This document shows positions 24,348 to 32,845 of a DNA stretch of 64,000 nucleotides, one piece after another. The position numbers were made by a program, and so were the translations under genes. The number at the start of each line of letters is the position of its first letter. Within the stretch, counting starts at the first letter, position 1. Source of the stretch: Haloparvum sedimenti (GTDB lineage Archaea; Halobacteriota; Halobacteria; Halobacteriales; Haloferacaceae); NCBI RefSeq assembly GCF_001462205.1, contig NZ_LKIR01000135.1, forward strand, positions 177,714-241,713, in the 5' to 3' direction. The notes under the pieces were generated by a model that saw nothing but the letters and a program-made list of their open reading frames with translations, had not been told where the DNA came from and ran no database searches.

Positions 24348-25193
24348 ATGGAGCGGCTGGAGGACGAACTCGACCGGGCGCGCGACCTCGACCCCGACAC
24401 GCTGGCGGACGCCATCGAGGCCATCGGCTTCGAGTGCACGCGCTGTGGCGCCTGCTGTAAGGGGTACGCCCCGGCGGAGAGTGGGGGAGCGGGCGAGCGC
24501 GCGGACGCGAACGATGCCGACCGCGAGCCCCACACCGCGACGGTGTTCCCGGACGAGGTCCGCGGCCTCGTGGACGCCGCGAACGAGACGCTCGCGGAGG
24601 GGGACCGCGGGGACGCGGACCCGAGCGAAGCGGACGCCGAGGCCTACGACTGGCGCGACGTGGCCCGACCGATGCCGTACGGACTGACCGAGGGCGAGGA
24701 CGGCGAGCCGACCGGCGAGACCTTCGAGTGGGCGATCCAGACCGACGCCTGCGGGGACTGCACCTTCTACCGCGAGGCGGGCGGCCCGGACGGGAGCGGG
24801 GCGTGTGCGGTTCACGAGGACCGCCCCCTCATCTGTCGGACGTATCCCTTCAGCGTCGCGCTCGGCGGGACGAGCCAGCCGATGGGCGAGGCGGTCGACG
24901 CGGAGGGAATGGTGCGCGCTCACGAGTGCGAGGGGCTCGGACGCGACATCTCCCGCGAGGAGGCCGAGGAGCTGGCCGCGGCGCTGAAGGAGCGCGCCGT
25001 CCGGGAGATCGAGGAGGCGATCGCGGTGCGGGACAACTACGATCCGACGGTCGCGGCCGGCGCCGAGACCGACGCCGACACCGGTTCCGACGCCGAGACC
25101 GACGCCGACACCGGTTCCGACGCAGCGGTCGTGGTTCACGATTCGGAGGGGCAGAAACGCCCCGACGGAACCCGGATCGGCCCGGACGCGTAG
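24348..25193 (+). CDS. YkgJ-family cysteine cluster protein
   Basis: A 281-residue protein with the YkgJ/Fli-B-type metal cluster fold: CTRCGACCKGYAP near residue 31, CGDCTFYRE, CAVHEDRPLICRTYPFSV and a final HECEGLG. Eight or more cysteines are spaced as in the family, which binds zinc or iron-sulfur; its function is unclear. The C-terminal 40 residues are Asp/Thr-rich, and a 30-base unit is duplicated at 25062-25121 (ETDADTGSDA twice). The ATG at 24348 lies about 28 bases after a TATA-like ggttaacc (24318-24325). It precedes a TRAM-domain gene in the same direction. Confidence 0.88.
   Translation: MERLEDELDRARDLDPDTLADAIEAIGFECTRCGACCKGYAPAESGGAGERADANDADREPHTATVFPDEVRGLVDAANETLAEGDRGDADPSEADAEAYDWRDVARPMPYGLTEGEDGEPTGETFEWAIQTDACGDCTFYREAGGPDGSGACAVHEDRPLICRTYPFSVALGGTSQPMGEAVDAEGMVRAHECEGLGRDISREEAEELAAALKERAVREIEEAIAVRDNYDPTVAAGAETDADTGSDAETDADTGSDAAVVVHDSEGQKRPDGTRIGPDA
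25062..25121 (+). repeat. In-frame 30-base tandem duplication in the YkgJ gene
   Basis: Two identical 30-base units (25062-25091, 25092-25121) encode AETDADTGSD twice near the C-terminus. Like the cbiZ duplication it is in frame and identical, hence probably recent. Confidence 0.9.
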
Positions 25194-25254
25194 CCAAACG
25201 CGTCGGCGGTACAACTATTAGTGTCCATCGCAAGCCTCCGGGTGGAGTCTACAT

Positions 25255-25668
25255 ATGGAAATTTCGGACGAACTCCTCTGTCTGTTCAGCGCCGAAGTGC
25301 GGGAGAACGGGGACGACTACGTGCTCGACGTCCCCCGCCGCGAGGTCGAGACCGGGTCGGTCGAACCCGGCGAGACCTACCGCGTCGCGCTCATTTCCCG
25401 GACCGGCGAGGGAGGCGCCGGCGACTCCGGCGCCGACGAGGGTGCAGCGACCGGCGACGCCGGCGGCCCACAGCCCCCGGTCGAGCCCGGCGAGATGCGC
25501 TACGTCGAGATCGAGGACATCGGCAAGCAGGGCGACGGTATCGCTCGCGTCGAGCGAGGCTACGTGATCATCGTCCCCGGCGGCGAGGTCGGCGAGCGCG
25601 TCAAGGTCGAGGTGACGGAGGTGAAGTCGAACTTCGCCGTGGGCGAGATCGTCGAGGAAGGGGTCTGA
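25255..25668 (+). CDS. TRAM domain RNA-binding protein
   Basis: A 137-residue protein with a C-terminal TRAM domain: RYVEIEDIGKQGDGIARVER followed by GYVIIVPGGEVGERVKVEVT and FAVGEIVEEG. TRAM proteins bind RNA. Small haloarchaeal TRAM proteins are often compared with cold-shock chaperones. The N-terminal part (residues 1-75) is an Asp/Gly-rich linker after MEISDELLCLFSAEV. A TATA-like box at 25213-25220 lies some 35 bases upstream of the ATG, so a short leader is expected. The stop is 1 base before the stop of the convergent methyltransferase. Confidence 0.9.
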   Translation: MEISDELLCLFSAEVRENGDDYVLDVPRREVETGSVEPGETYRVALISRTGEGGAGDSGADEGAATGDAGGPQPPVEPGEMRYVEIEDIGKQGDGIARVERGYVIIVPGGEVGERVKVEVTEVKSNFAVGEIVEEGV

Positions 25669-25669
25669 T

Positions 25670-26506
25670 CTACGCCGCGTCGGTGTCGGGGGTAGCGTCC
25701 GCATGTTCGTCGTCCGCGGTCGTCGCGCCGTCCGTGGTCGTCGTGTCGTCATCCGCGTCGGTCGCCGTATCGCCGTCCGCGTCGGTCGGCTTCCCGGGAA
25801 CCCGCGCGTCCCAGTAGGAGACCGACGCGACGTAGTCGCCGGGGACCGTGCGACCGACCGTCTCGTCGGCCGCGCGGAACGCCCGCGCTACCCACCCGGG
25901 GAGGTTGCGGTAGAAGCCGTACGGAAGCACGAAGTCGTGCGCCTCGCCAGCGAGTTGCAGGTCCGCGGCCGACAGCATCGAGACCACGTCGTCCTCGGAG
26001 TAGAGCCGCGACCCCATCGGCAGCAGCCACGTGTACAGCACCCTCGCGCTACGCCGATTGAACGTATCGAAGAAGACCTGATCCTTCGAGACGCGCCGGA
26101 GTTCGCGGAGAAACGGCGCCGGCTCGTCCATCAGGTGGAAGAAGCGCATCGCGACGACCGAGTCGAAGTGGTCGTCCGGGAACGGGAGCCGCGAGGCGTC
26201 CCCACGCATGAACTCCACGCGGTCGGAGAGACCGGACTCTTGCACCTTGCGGCGTCCCTGTTCGAGCATCTCGCGCGAGATGTCGAGCCCGACGATGTCG
26301 GCGCCCTGGTCCGCCAGCATCGTCGTGAACCGTCCCGTCCCGCACGCTACTTCGAGCACGCGCTTGCCCTCGACGGGACCGACCGCGGAGAGCACCGCCT
26401 CCTTCTCGCGGCGGTCGATGACCCGCCCGCCGTCGCCGAACCGAACGTCGTCGTACTCCTTGGCGACGTCGTCGGCCTGGTACCATTCCTGTCCTTTCAC
26501 GTTCAC
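25670..26506 (-). CDS. Class I SAM-dependent methyltransferase
   Basis: A 278-residue methyltransferase of the UbiE/Methyltransf_11 type. Motif I is RVLEVACGTGRFTTML, followed by DIVGLDISREMLEQGRRK, EFMRGDASRLPFPDDHFDSV and the post-I region. The substrate is unknown. The protein carries an unusual tail of about 40 residues rich in Thr/Asp/Ala (DGDTATDADDDTTTTDG), typical of halophile disordered tails. It starts with GTG at 26506. The divergent partner upstream is a winged-helix regulator (26732), and the gap between contains an AT-rich promoter region. Confidence 0.88.
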   Translation of the reverse strand: MNVKGQEWYQADDVAKEYDDVRFGDGGRVIDRREKEAVLSAVGPVEGKRVLEVACGTGRFTTMLADQGADIVGLDISREMLEQGRRKVQESGLSDRVEFMRGDASRLPFPDDHFDSVVAMRFFHLMDEPAPFLRELRRVSKDQVFFDTFNRRSARVLYTWLLPMGSRLYSEDDVVSMLSAADLQLAGEAHDFVLPYGFYRNLPGWVARAFRAADETVGRTVPGDYVASVSYWDARVPGKPTDADGDTATDADDDTTTTDGATTADDEHADATPDTDAA

Positions 26507-26650
26507 ATCGTTCCACGCCCGAACGACAAAACCGTACTGGATGCCGACCGACCGCGGGCGCGGCCGTCCGCGCTGGCCCCGACCACGCCCGGCTGATCGA
26601 GGCCGGTCGACGGGTACACCGCTCCCGATCGTTCAGGATCGTAAAGTATG

Positions 26651-26667
26651 ATATAATCACCTTATAT
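26651..26667. promoter_or_regulatory. AT-rich inverted repeat upstream of the winged-helix gene
   Basis: ATATAA (26651-26656) and TTATAT (26662-26667) are separated by tcacc, within the most AT-rich stretch of this region (26641-26706). It could be an operator for the winged-helix protein or a TATA region for the divergent gene. Confidence 0.35.
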
Positions 26668-26699
26668 TGTCCGTATCGGTATCCCCCATATGTAGCTAA

Positions 26700-26707
26700 C
26701 CTTTACC
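26700..26707 (+). promoter_or_regulatory. TATA-like box for the winged-helix regulator
   Basis: cctttacc lies 25-32 bases before the ATG at 26732, at the right distance for leaderless transcription. Confidence 0.45.
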
Positions 26708-26731
26708 ACGCACGATCTGCTTTCTGCGAGC

Positions 26732-27004
26732 ATGAGCACTAGTCCCGCAGAGGCTCACAGCCAGGAGACCCTTTCGGAGAGCGAGTTCCGCGAGCGCCTT
26801 CGCGAACTCCCCCCGAGCGCCAAACTCGTCGCGAAGGTACTCGAGAGCGACTCGCCGCTCTCACAAGGGCAACTCGCCGACGAATCGCTGCTGCCCGACC
26901 GGACGGTCCGCTACGCCCTGAACCGCCTCGAGGAGTCCGAACTCGTCGCCTCGCGCTACAGCTTCAAGGACGCCCGCAAGCAGGTCTACTACCTGACCAA
27001 GTAG
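26732..27004 (+). CDS. Winged-helix transcriptional regulator (MarR/TrmB-like)
   Basis: A 90-residue protein dominated by one winged helix-turn-helix: LPPSAKLVAKVLESDSPLSQ, GQLADESLLPDRTVRYALNR and LEESELVASRYSF. It ends KQVYYLTK, which forms the wing. Close relatives are present in nearly all haloarchaea. Such a short protein can act as a DNA-binding regulator alone, but its targets are not evident. The AT-rich 26641-26710 region with a 6-base inverted repeat may be where it binds its own promoter. It is divergent from the methyltransferase at 25670. Confidence 0.85.
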   Translation: MSTSPAEAHSQETLSESEFRERLRELPPSAKLVAKVLESDSPLSQGQLADESLLPDRTVRYALNRLEESELVASRYSFKDARKQVYYLTK

Positions 27005-27167
27005 CTGTCGTCCGGCGGCCGCTCCTCGCCCTGACCACACGCGGAGCGGACACCGTATTTCCCTCTTTGACTACGCGCGGAGCCGACGCTGTTCTGATTG
27101 CGCGTTCGACGGCCGTCTTCCGGCTATCACGGGGGTCTTTTAACCGTCCGGCGCAAGAGACCCGGGT

Positions 27168-28097
27168 ATGAAGCTCTCGGTGGTCGTCCCGACTCTGAAC
27201 GGTCGGGATCGCCTCGGCGACTGTCTCGACGCGCTCTCGAGGGTCGCCCCCGACGCGGAGGTGGTCGTCGTCAACGGCCCCTCCGCGGACGGAACCACCG
27301 GGATGGTCCGGGACCGAGAGGACGTGGACGTGCTCGTCGAACTCTCGGACCGGACGGTCAACGTCGCCCGCAACGCCGGCATCGAGGTGGCCGGGGGAGA
27401 CGTGGTCGCGCTCGTCGACTTCGACCACCGAGTCGAGACGGGATGGCTGGACGCGCTCCGGGAGGGTCTCGACCGTGCTGCCGTGGTGACGGGACCGGTT
27501 CGCGAAGCCGGCGACGGCGAGGACACGTCCTCCGAGCCCACGGACGTGGGCCCCGAACGCCGCACCATCGCCGGTCGAGAGGTGACGTACGTCGAGGGCG
27601 GAAACGTCGCCTTCCGTCGCGGCGTCCTCGACGACCTCGACGGGTTCGACGAGTACCTCGAAACCGGCGGCTCGCGGGACGCCGCCCACCGCCTCGCGGG
27701 GATGGACCACAAGGTCGCGTTCAGCCCCGACCTGGCCGTCACCCACGAGTCCGCCGCCCCGACCGCGGTCGACGGCGGTCGTGACGGCCGCGACTGGGGC
27801 TGGAAGTACCGCGCGCTCGCCTACCGACTCGTGAAGAACTACGGCGTTCGCCCGACGGTGCTGCGCCGCACCCTCAGCCACGCCGCGAGCGACTCCCTCT
27901 CGGTCGCCCGGGACGTGTTCGGCGGCAGGGCGACCCCTTCCGGCTGGATCGGCAACGGTCGCGACGTGTTGGCCGGGATCGCGACCGGCGCCTCCGACGG
28001 CGCCGTGGCGCGACGCCGAGACCGGAGTCCGGCGCGGAACCCACACGGCATTTCCACACGGGCGGATCGGGCGGTCGCGAAGTACGAGTGGCGCTGA
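27168..28097 (+). CDS. Glycosyltransferase family 2
   Basis: A 309-residue GT-A glycosyltransferase. The nucleotide-sugar fold starts SVVVPTLNGRDRLGDCLDAL and VVVVNGPSADGT. The DxD-like metal motif is VALVDFDHRVETGWLDAL. The donor/acceptor segment is EGGNVAFRRGVLDDLDGFDE. The C-terminal 90 residues are positively charged helices (WGWKYRALAYRLVKNYGV) that could lie on the membrane surface. Substrates are unknown; N-glycosylation or exopolysaccharide roles are typical in haloarchaea. TATA-like cttttaacc (27137-27145) is about 26 bases before the ATG. There are no further glycosylation genes nearby. Confidence 0.85.
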   Translation: MKLSVVVPTLNGRDRLGDCLDALSRVAPDAEVVVVNGPSADGTTGMVRDREDVDVLVELSDRTVNVARNAGIEVAGGDVVALVDFDHRVETGWLDALREGLDRAAVVTGPVREAGDGEDTSSEPTDVGPERRTIAGREVTYVEGGNVAFRRGVLDDLDGFDEYLETGGSRDAAHRLAGMDHKVAFSPDLAVTHESAAPTAVDGGRDGRDWGWKYRALAYRLVKNYGVRPTVLRRTLSHAASDSLSVARDVFGGRATPSGWIGNGRDVLAGIATGASDGAVARRRDRSPARNPHGISTRADRAVAKYEWR

Positions 28098-28125
28098 GGC
28101 GGAGCAGTCCCGCCACCGCGGCGTT

Positions 28126-28134
28126 CCTTTTTGT
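28126..28134 (+). terminator. T-run between the glycosyltransferase and membrane protein genes
   Basis: Five T residues at 28128-28132 follow the GT stop by about 30 bases. The same tract could serve as the TATA region for the next gene (GTG at 28158). Confidence 0.35.
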
Positions 28135-28157
28135 CCCCCCGGCCCGTTGGGACGCGT

Positions 28158-28634
28158 GTGGTTACCACCGAGGCGCTGCTGTTCGGCGACAGACCCTCCA
28201 AGAGCGTCTCGCTCGTCGTCACCTACGCGGCGATCACGATGACGGCGCTCGTGGGTGCGGCGTTCGCGGGGACCGTCTCGCCCGACGCCACGATCACGAC
28301 GCTGTTGCGGCAGGACCTCCTGTCGGTGGTGCTGTTCGCCGCCCCCGGCCTGATCGCGCTCGGCGGCGGCTACGCCCGGTGCGGCGCCCCGGCCTGCCTC
28401 TCGGTCGGGGTCGTTCCGGGCGCCTCCGTCGCGGTTCTGACCGCCGCGGTGGGCGTGCTCGACGTTCTCGCAGGCGGTACTCCCGGCGTGACGCTCGGGT
28501 TCGCGTTCGCGGGATCGGTCGCGTACATCGGCCTTCTGCGCGCGTTCCTGGGCTACTGTGCCGGCGTCACCGTCGCGCTGCTCGTCGACGCGCGGCGGAC
28601 CGCGATGGAGCCCGACCGGGAGTCGGACGCCTGA
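28158..28634 (+). CDS. Small haloarchaeal membrane protein of unknown function
   Basis: A 158-residue protein with four likely transmembrane segments: SLVVTYAAITMTALVGAAFAG, LLSVVLFAAPGLIALGGGYA, ASVAVLTAAVGVLDVLAGG and GFAFAGSVAYIGLLRAFLGY. It has a short charged tail. No motif ties it to a family I know. The GTG start at 28158 is preferred to the TTG at 28131 because the T-rich tract at 28126-28132 would be the promoter. It lies between a glycosyltransferase and a methyltransferase, all rightward, with gaps that allow separate transcripts. Confidence 0.6.
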   Translation: MVTTEALLFGDRPSKSVSLVVTYAAITMTALVGAAFAGTVSPDATITTLLRQDLLSVVLFAAPGLIALGGGYARCGAPACLSVGVVPGASVAVLTAAVGVLDVLAGGTPGVTLGFAFAGSVAYIGLLRAFLGYCAGVTVALLVDARRTAMEPDRESDA

Positions 28635-28646
28635 CCGAGCCGCGAC

Positions 28647-28654
28647 CCTTATTC
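28647..28654 (+). promoter_or_regulatory. TATA-like box for the methyltransferase at 28678
   Basis: ccttattc lies about 27 bases before the GTG at 28678 and argues against longer upstream starts. Confidence 0.45.
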
Positions 28655-28677
28655 GCCCCGCCGCACAAGCCGCGCCC

Positions 28678-29505
28678 GTGCGACGGTTCAGCGCCGACTA
28701 CCTCGAACGCACCCGCGAGGGGATGTGGGCGGACGGGCGCGCGGCGCTCGCCGATCTCGACCTTGCGGACCGACGGCGCATCCTCGACGTCGGGTGCGGC
28801 ACCGGGGAGCTGACGCGCGTCCTCGCCGCCGAGGTGCCCGTGGACGCGACCGTAATGGGCGTTGACGCAGACACGGACCTCCTCGATGCCGCCCGCGAGC
28901 TCGATGAGGGGGAACCCGACCCGATCCCCTACCTCGCGGGCGACGCGACCCGTCTTCCGTTCCCGGACGATGCCTTCGATCTGGTGGTCTGTCAAGCGCT
29001 GTTGATCAACCTCCCGGAGCCGTGCGCAGCGGTGCGGGAGTTCGCCCGCGTCTCCTCGGAGTTGGTCGCCGCGGTCGAGCCGAACAACGCCGAGGTGGGC
29101 GTCGCCTCGACGGTCGACGCCGAGGAGCGACTGGAGCAAGAGGCCCGCGAGGCGTACCTCGCCGGCGTGGACACCGACGTGGCGCTGGGCGACCGCGTCC
29201 GCCGACAGTTCGCGGCCGCGGGACTCGAGGACGTGTCGGTTCGGCGCTACCACCACGAGAAGCGCGTCGAACCGCCCTACTCCTCGGCGGCAATGGAGGC
29301 GGCCGCGCGGAAGGCCAGCGGCGCAGGGTTGGCCGACCACCGCCGCGAACTGGAGGCGTGGCTGTCGGCTGAGGAGTACGCCGATCTCCGCCGGCGCTGG
29401 CGGGCGATGGGTCGGGACGTAGTCGACGAGATGCAGACGGGGGAGTACGAGCGCGTCGAGGTGGTCCCGTTCGACGTGACGGTCGGGCGCGTCCCCGAGC
29501 GCTGA
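28678..29505 (+). CDS. SAM-dependent methyltransferase
   Basis: A 275-residue class I methyltransferase. The SAM-binding motif is RILDVGCGTGELTRVLAAEV, followed by VMGVDADTDLLDAA and YLAGDATRLPFPDDAFDLVV. It then reads QALLINLPEPCAAV, in the place of the substrate-proximal motif. The C-terminal part is Arg/Glu-rich and likely helical (ELEAWLSAEEYADLRRRW), with YHHEKRVEPPY. The substrate is unknown. The GTG at 28678 fits the TATA-like box 27 bases upstream. It ends 35 bases from the convergent RDD-family gene. Confidence 0.85.
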   Translation: MRRFSADYLERTREGMWADGRAALADLDLADRRRILDVGCGTGELTRVLAAEVPVDATVMGVDADTDLLDAARELDEGEPDPIPYLAGDATRLPFPDDAFDLVVCQALLINLPEPCAAVREFARVSSELVAAVEPNNAEVGVASTVDAEERLEQEAREAYLAGVDTDVALGDRVRRQFAAAGLEDVSVRRYHHEKRVEPPYSSAAMEAAARKASGAGLADHRRELEAWLSAEEYADLRRRWRAMGRDVVDEMQTGEYERVEVVPFDVTVGRVPER

Positions 29506-29539
29506 GTCGGGCGCGTCCCCGAGCGCGGACGACGACCGC

Positions 29540-29965
29540 CTACTGCGTCCGTACGACGACGGTGTTCCCCAGGATGTCGCCGAGCCGCTGGCCGTCGTCG
29601 GTGACGAAGATCAGGACGATGCCGATCAGGTACAGGAACGGCAGCGCGTCCACGATCCGAAGCAGGTTGCGGATCGCGGCCGCCTTCAGGTCGCAGTCCC
29701 CGCCGTCCTCGGTGACGACGACGATGCCAAGGACGCGCTTGCCGAGGGTCTGCCCGTAGGTCCCCTCGAGGTAGATGAAGTACGCGAGCGCGCCGATCCC
29801 GGCGAGTCCGCCGACGACGCCCGCGAGGCTCTCGCTCACGAGGCCGACGACGACGACCAGTACCGTGGCCGCGATCCCGACGACCAGGCTGTCCACCAGA
29901 AACGCGAGGATCCGCGGGACGAGCGTATCGTTCTGCGTGCCGAGTTGCGGTGTGGGTCTGTCCAT
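29540..29965 (-). CDS. RDD family membrane protein
   Basis: A 141-residue RDD-domain protein with three transmembrane segments. The family name motif appears as PRILAFLVDSLVVGIAAT (Arg and Asp of the first helix) and later LGKRVLGIVVV and RNLLRIVDALPF. Some RDD proteins are Na+(Li+)/H+ antiporters, but most have no assigned function. It starts MDRPTPQLGTQNDT; a TATA-like cttaagg at 29990-29996 on the minus strand is about 28 bases away. Its 5' side abuts element R3, so its promoter sits at the element edge. Confidence 0.88.
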   Translation of the reverse strand: MDRPTPQLGTQNDTLVPRILAFLVDSLVVGIAATVLVVVVGLVSESLAGVVGGLAGIGALAYFIYLEGTYGQTLGKRVLGIVVVTEDGGDCDLKAAAIRNLLRIVDALPFLYLIGIVLIFVTDDGQRLGDILGNTVVVRTQ

Positions 29966-29996
29966 ACGGCGGATGTTGCCGGCATCCTACTTAAGG

Positions 29997-30855
29997 CTCC
30001 GTGTGACAGGGGCACGACGACGAGGCTGCGATACGGAAGGCGGGGGGTTCGGAGCGAGTTCGACGGTACCTCCTGCGGCGTTCGAGATTTTTCTTCTGCC
30101 GTTGATCCTGTTGCTTCGTCGACATCGTCCGGAAACCCCCCAGCCGGCTCCCGCTACGACGCGGTTTCTGTGTCTCTTGCAGAACCTGCTGATCGGGACA
30201 GCACCGCCCAGCCGGCTCGATCCGGCCGCGTACCGGCAGGCGGTCCGGGCATTCCGTTGCGTCTCTCAGCAACGCCCGACGGACGGGTCCGGGCTGCGAC
30301 TGCCGTCGTCCCGCTCGGCAAGCTCGCGGGACCCTCGCTGCGCTCCTCGCTCTCCGCTTGGCGAGACAAACCGCGTCTCGCGAGCCTCCAGCGTGCAGTA
30401 GCGCGCCGAAAATCGGAGATTTTCGAGCCGCCGTTCGCTCCGCACCGCGCTCACGGCGACGCTGGAGACACCGCCCGCTGCGGTGCTTGTCTGGCAAGAC
30501 GGTCCGGGCGTTCCGTTGCGTCTCTCGGCACAGCCCGACGGACGGTTCCGGGCTGCGACTTGCTGACTCTCGCTCGGGAGGCTCGCGAGAGCGTCGTCGG
30601 GGCCGGATCGAGCCGGCTGCCCCTTTCAGTCCCACCCCGCACTGCGACCGCACCGCAGGCCTCACACCTCCCCAGCCTCGGGCTGGACGCGGCCGCGGAA
30701 CAGCACCGCAGCGCGGCCGCGTTCAGCCCTCCCTCGCGCGGGCGCGGCGACACAGGGTCGCCGCGGCACGCGCCGACTGCACAGCACCGCATCCGACCGC
30801 TCACACCGCATCCGACCGCTCAGCACCCCATCGCGAGAGCGCGTGTCGGGTCGAA
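29997..30855 (+). repeat. Structured intergenic element, copy R3 (longest single copy)
   Basis: This 896-base gap (29966-30861) contains one rightward copy with extra internal material. Units ending in cagccggctc occur near 30141 and 30209. A 60-95-base block beginning cggtccgggc appears twice (30241 and 30500). Between the two lie an inverted repeat (30386-30394 with 30459-30467) and an 8-base perfect hairpin (30407-30414 with 30418-30425). The constant core follows: GAGCCGGCTGCCCC near 30613, CCTCACACCTCCCCAGCC (30659), P1 (30682-30697 with 30712-30727), P2 (30743-30751 with 30757-30765) and GCGCCGACTGCACAGC. No gene is supported. Confidence 0.8.
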
Positions 30856-30861
30856 AACCCC

Positions 30862-32721
30862 TCAGCGCCAGACGGTCCCCGAAGTCGGGCCGAGGCTGAT
30901 CGTCCCGCTGTCGGCGTCGACTGCTCCGCTAGAGACGAGCACCTCCGGCTCCCCGGCGATCGGAACCGTCACGCTCTCGTCACCGCGGTTGACCGCGACC
31001 GTCAGCGCGTCGTCCCCGCTCCCGGGTGGAGAGCGGTCGGCCGCGGGGATATCGGCTGCCTCCGCGACGACCGAGCCGGCGTCCGCCGCCGGGTCCGGCG
31101 CGGCCGGGTCGTCGAGAACGCGCCGGAAGACGACCAGGTCCCCGCCGGAACGCTCGCGGTCCACGCGCAGATCGCCGCGTCGAAGCGCACGTTCCCCGGT
31201 CCGAAGGCTCGTTAGCTCCCGCACGTACGACAGCAGGTCGCGGTTTTGCGCGTCGGGGTCCCACGTCATCGGTCGGCGACAGTCGGGGTCCTCGCCGCCG
31301 GTCATCCCCACCTCGTCGCCGTAGTAGACGCAGGGCGTGCCGGGGTAGGAGAAAAGCAACAGCAGCGAGAGGCGTGCGAGCGACTCGTCGCCGTCACAGC
31401 GGTGGAGCAGCCGCGGCGTGTCATGGCTGCCCAGCAGGTTGAACTGCACGTCGGTCACCTGCCGCGGGTAGCGCGCGAGCAGGCCGTCAAGGGCGTCCGC
31501 GAACGCCGTCGCGTCGGTCTCGCCCTCGGCGACGAAGTCGTGGACGGCGTCGGTAAACAGGTAGTTCATCACCGCGTCGAACTGGTCGCCGCGGAGCCAC
31601 GCGCGGGAGTCGTGCCACACCTCGCCGAGGATGTAGGCGTCCGGCTTGGCGCTCGTGACCGCCTCGCGGAAGTCGCGCCAGAAGGCGTGGTCGACCTCGT
31701 TGGCCACGTCGAGCCGCCAGCCGTCCACGTCCACCTCCTCGATCCAGTAGGTCGCCACGTCAAGCAGGTACTCCCGGACCTCGGGGTGCTCGGTGTTCAG
31801 CTTCGGCATGTACGGCTCGAACGCGAACGCGTCGTAGGTGGGTCGCGGCTCGAACTCGACCGGGAACTCGTGGACGTGGAACCAGTCGGCGTACTCCGAG
31901 TCCGCGCCGTGTTCGACCACGTCCTGAAACGGCTCGAAGCCGCGGCCGCAGTGGTTGAAGACGGCGTCGAGCATGACGCGCATCCCGCGGTCGTGCGCTT
32001 CGTCGACCAGTTCGCGGAGGTCCTCCTCGTCGCCGAACTGGGGGTCGATGGTCTCGTAGTCGGTGGTGTTGTACTTGTGGTTCGACGGGGAGGCGAAAAG
32101 CGGGGTGAAGTAGAGCGCGGTGACCCCCAACTCGTCGAGGTAGTCGAGGTTGTCGATGACCCCCCGCAGGTCGCCGCCGTAGAAGCTGTCGCGGTCGGGT
32201 TTGCCGCCCCACTCCTCGACGCCCTCTGGGTCGAGTTCGGGGTCGCCGTTGGCGAACCGCTCGGGGAAGATCTGGTAGAAGACGGCGTCGGAGACCCATT
32301 CCGGCGGGTCGTGCACGTCCGCGGGGTTGACGAACGGGTACTCGAAGCAGTCGGCCGCGCCCGCGGGGTCGTCGACCGGAAGGTCCGCGACCGCGGCCGC
32401 CTCGAAGCCGCGCTCGTGGTACAGCAGTTCCTCGCCCCCCGCGCCGCTCCCGTCGGCCCCGACGAGGTGGAACGCGTACGCGAGCCGCCGGTGCGGCGGT
32501 TCGACCGCGGCCTCCCAGTAGTCGAAGCGCTCGTCGTGCCCGACGCGGCGCATCGGCGTCAGCGAGGACGTGCCCGGCCAGTCGTACTTGTCGCCCCACA
32601 GCACTGTCGCCGAGTCCACGTCGCCCCGCTCCGTGCGGATCCTGAGGTGGACCGTCTCCGCGTCGTACGCGTACGCCTGCTCGCTCTTTGGCCGGTGATG
32701 GACCGCGGCTCGGTGGATCAC
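30862..32721 (-). CDS. GH13 alpha-amylase/neopullulanase-type glycosidase
   Basis: A 619-residue glycoside hydrolase family 13 enzyme with an N-terminal carbohydrate-binding-like domain (about residues 15-130), as in cyclomaltodextrinase and neopullulanase. The TIM-barrel motifs are MLDAVFNHCG, DGWRLDVANEVDH (nucleophile Asp), AYILGEVWHD (acid/base Glu) and FNLLGSHDTPRLL (third catalytic Asp). AVFYQIFPERFANGDPE marks the barrel entry. There is no signal peptide, so it probably works in the cytoplasm on imported maltodextrins. It is divergent from the MalEFG operon, which supports that. A minus-strand TATA-like box lies at about 32748-32757. Its 3' end abuts element R3. Confidence 0.94.
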   Translation of the reverse strand: MIHRAAVHHRPKSEQAYAYDAETVHLRIRTERGDVDSATVLWGDKYDWPGTSSLTPMRRVGHDERFDYWEAAVEPPHRRLAYAFHLVGADGSGAGGEELLYHERGFEAAAVADLPVDDPAGAADCFEYPFVNPADVHDPPEWVSDAVFYQIFPERFANGDPELDPEGVEEWGGKPDRDSFYGGDLRGVIDNLDYLDELGVTALYFTPLFASPSNHKYNTTDYETIDPQFGDEEDLRELVDEAHDRGMRVMLDAVFNHCGRGFEPFQDVVEHGADSEYADWFHVHEFPVEFEPRPTYDAFAFEPYMPKLNTEHPEVREYLLDVATYWIEEVDVDGWRLDVANEVDHAFWRDFREAVTSAKPDAYILGEVWHDSRAWLRGDQFDAVMNYLFTDAVHDFVAEGETDATAFADALDGLLARYPRQVTDVQFNLLGSHDTPRLLHRCDGDESLARLSLLLLFSYPGTPCVYYGDEVGMTGGEDPDCRRPMTWDPDAQNRDLLSYVRELTSLRTGERALRRGDLRVDRERSGGDLVVFRRVLDDPAAPDPAADAGSVVAEAADIPAADRSPPGSGDDALTVAVNRGDESVTVPIAGEPEVLVSSGAVDADSGTISLGPTSGTVWR

Positions 32722-32845
32722 GATGGTGTCCGTGAGACCGCCCCGTGGCTAAAGCGTTACGCGTCGCTCGAGATTTGTGATGCAGTATTTCGTAGTACGT
32801 TTTCAGATCGGGGTTTCTCGGGATAGGACCCGATAAGCTCTGCGA

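Noticed and set aside
24219-25214. Minus-strand frame opposite the YkgJ gene
   Set aside because: The Cys-cluster motifs on the plus strand fit a real family; the minus frame has Arg/Gly/Val repeats.
31246-32826. A 526-residue plus-strand frame opposite the amylase
   Set aside because: Amylase catalytic motifs on the minus strand are unmistakable; the plus frame is repetitive Val/Arg/Glu sequence.
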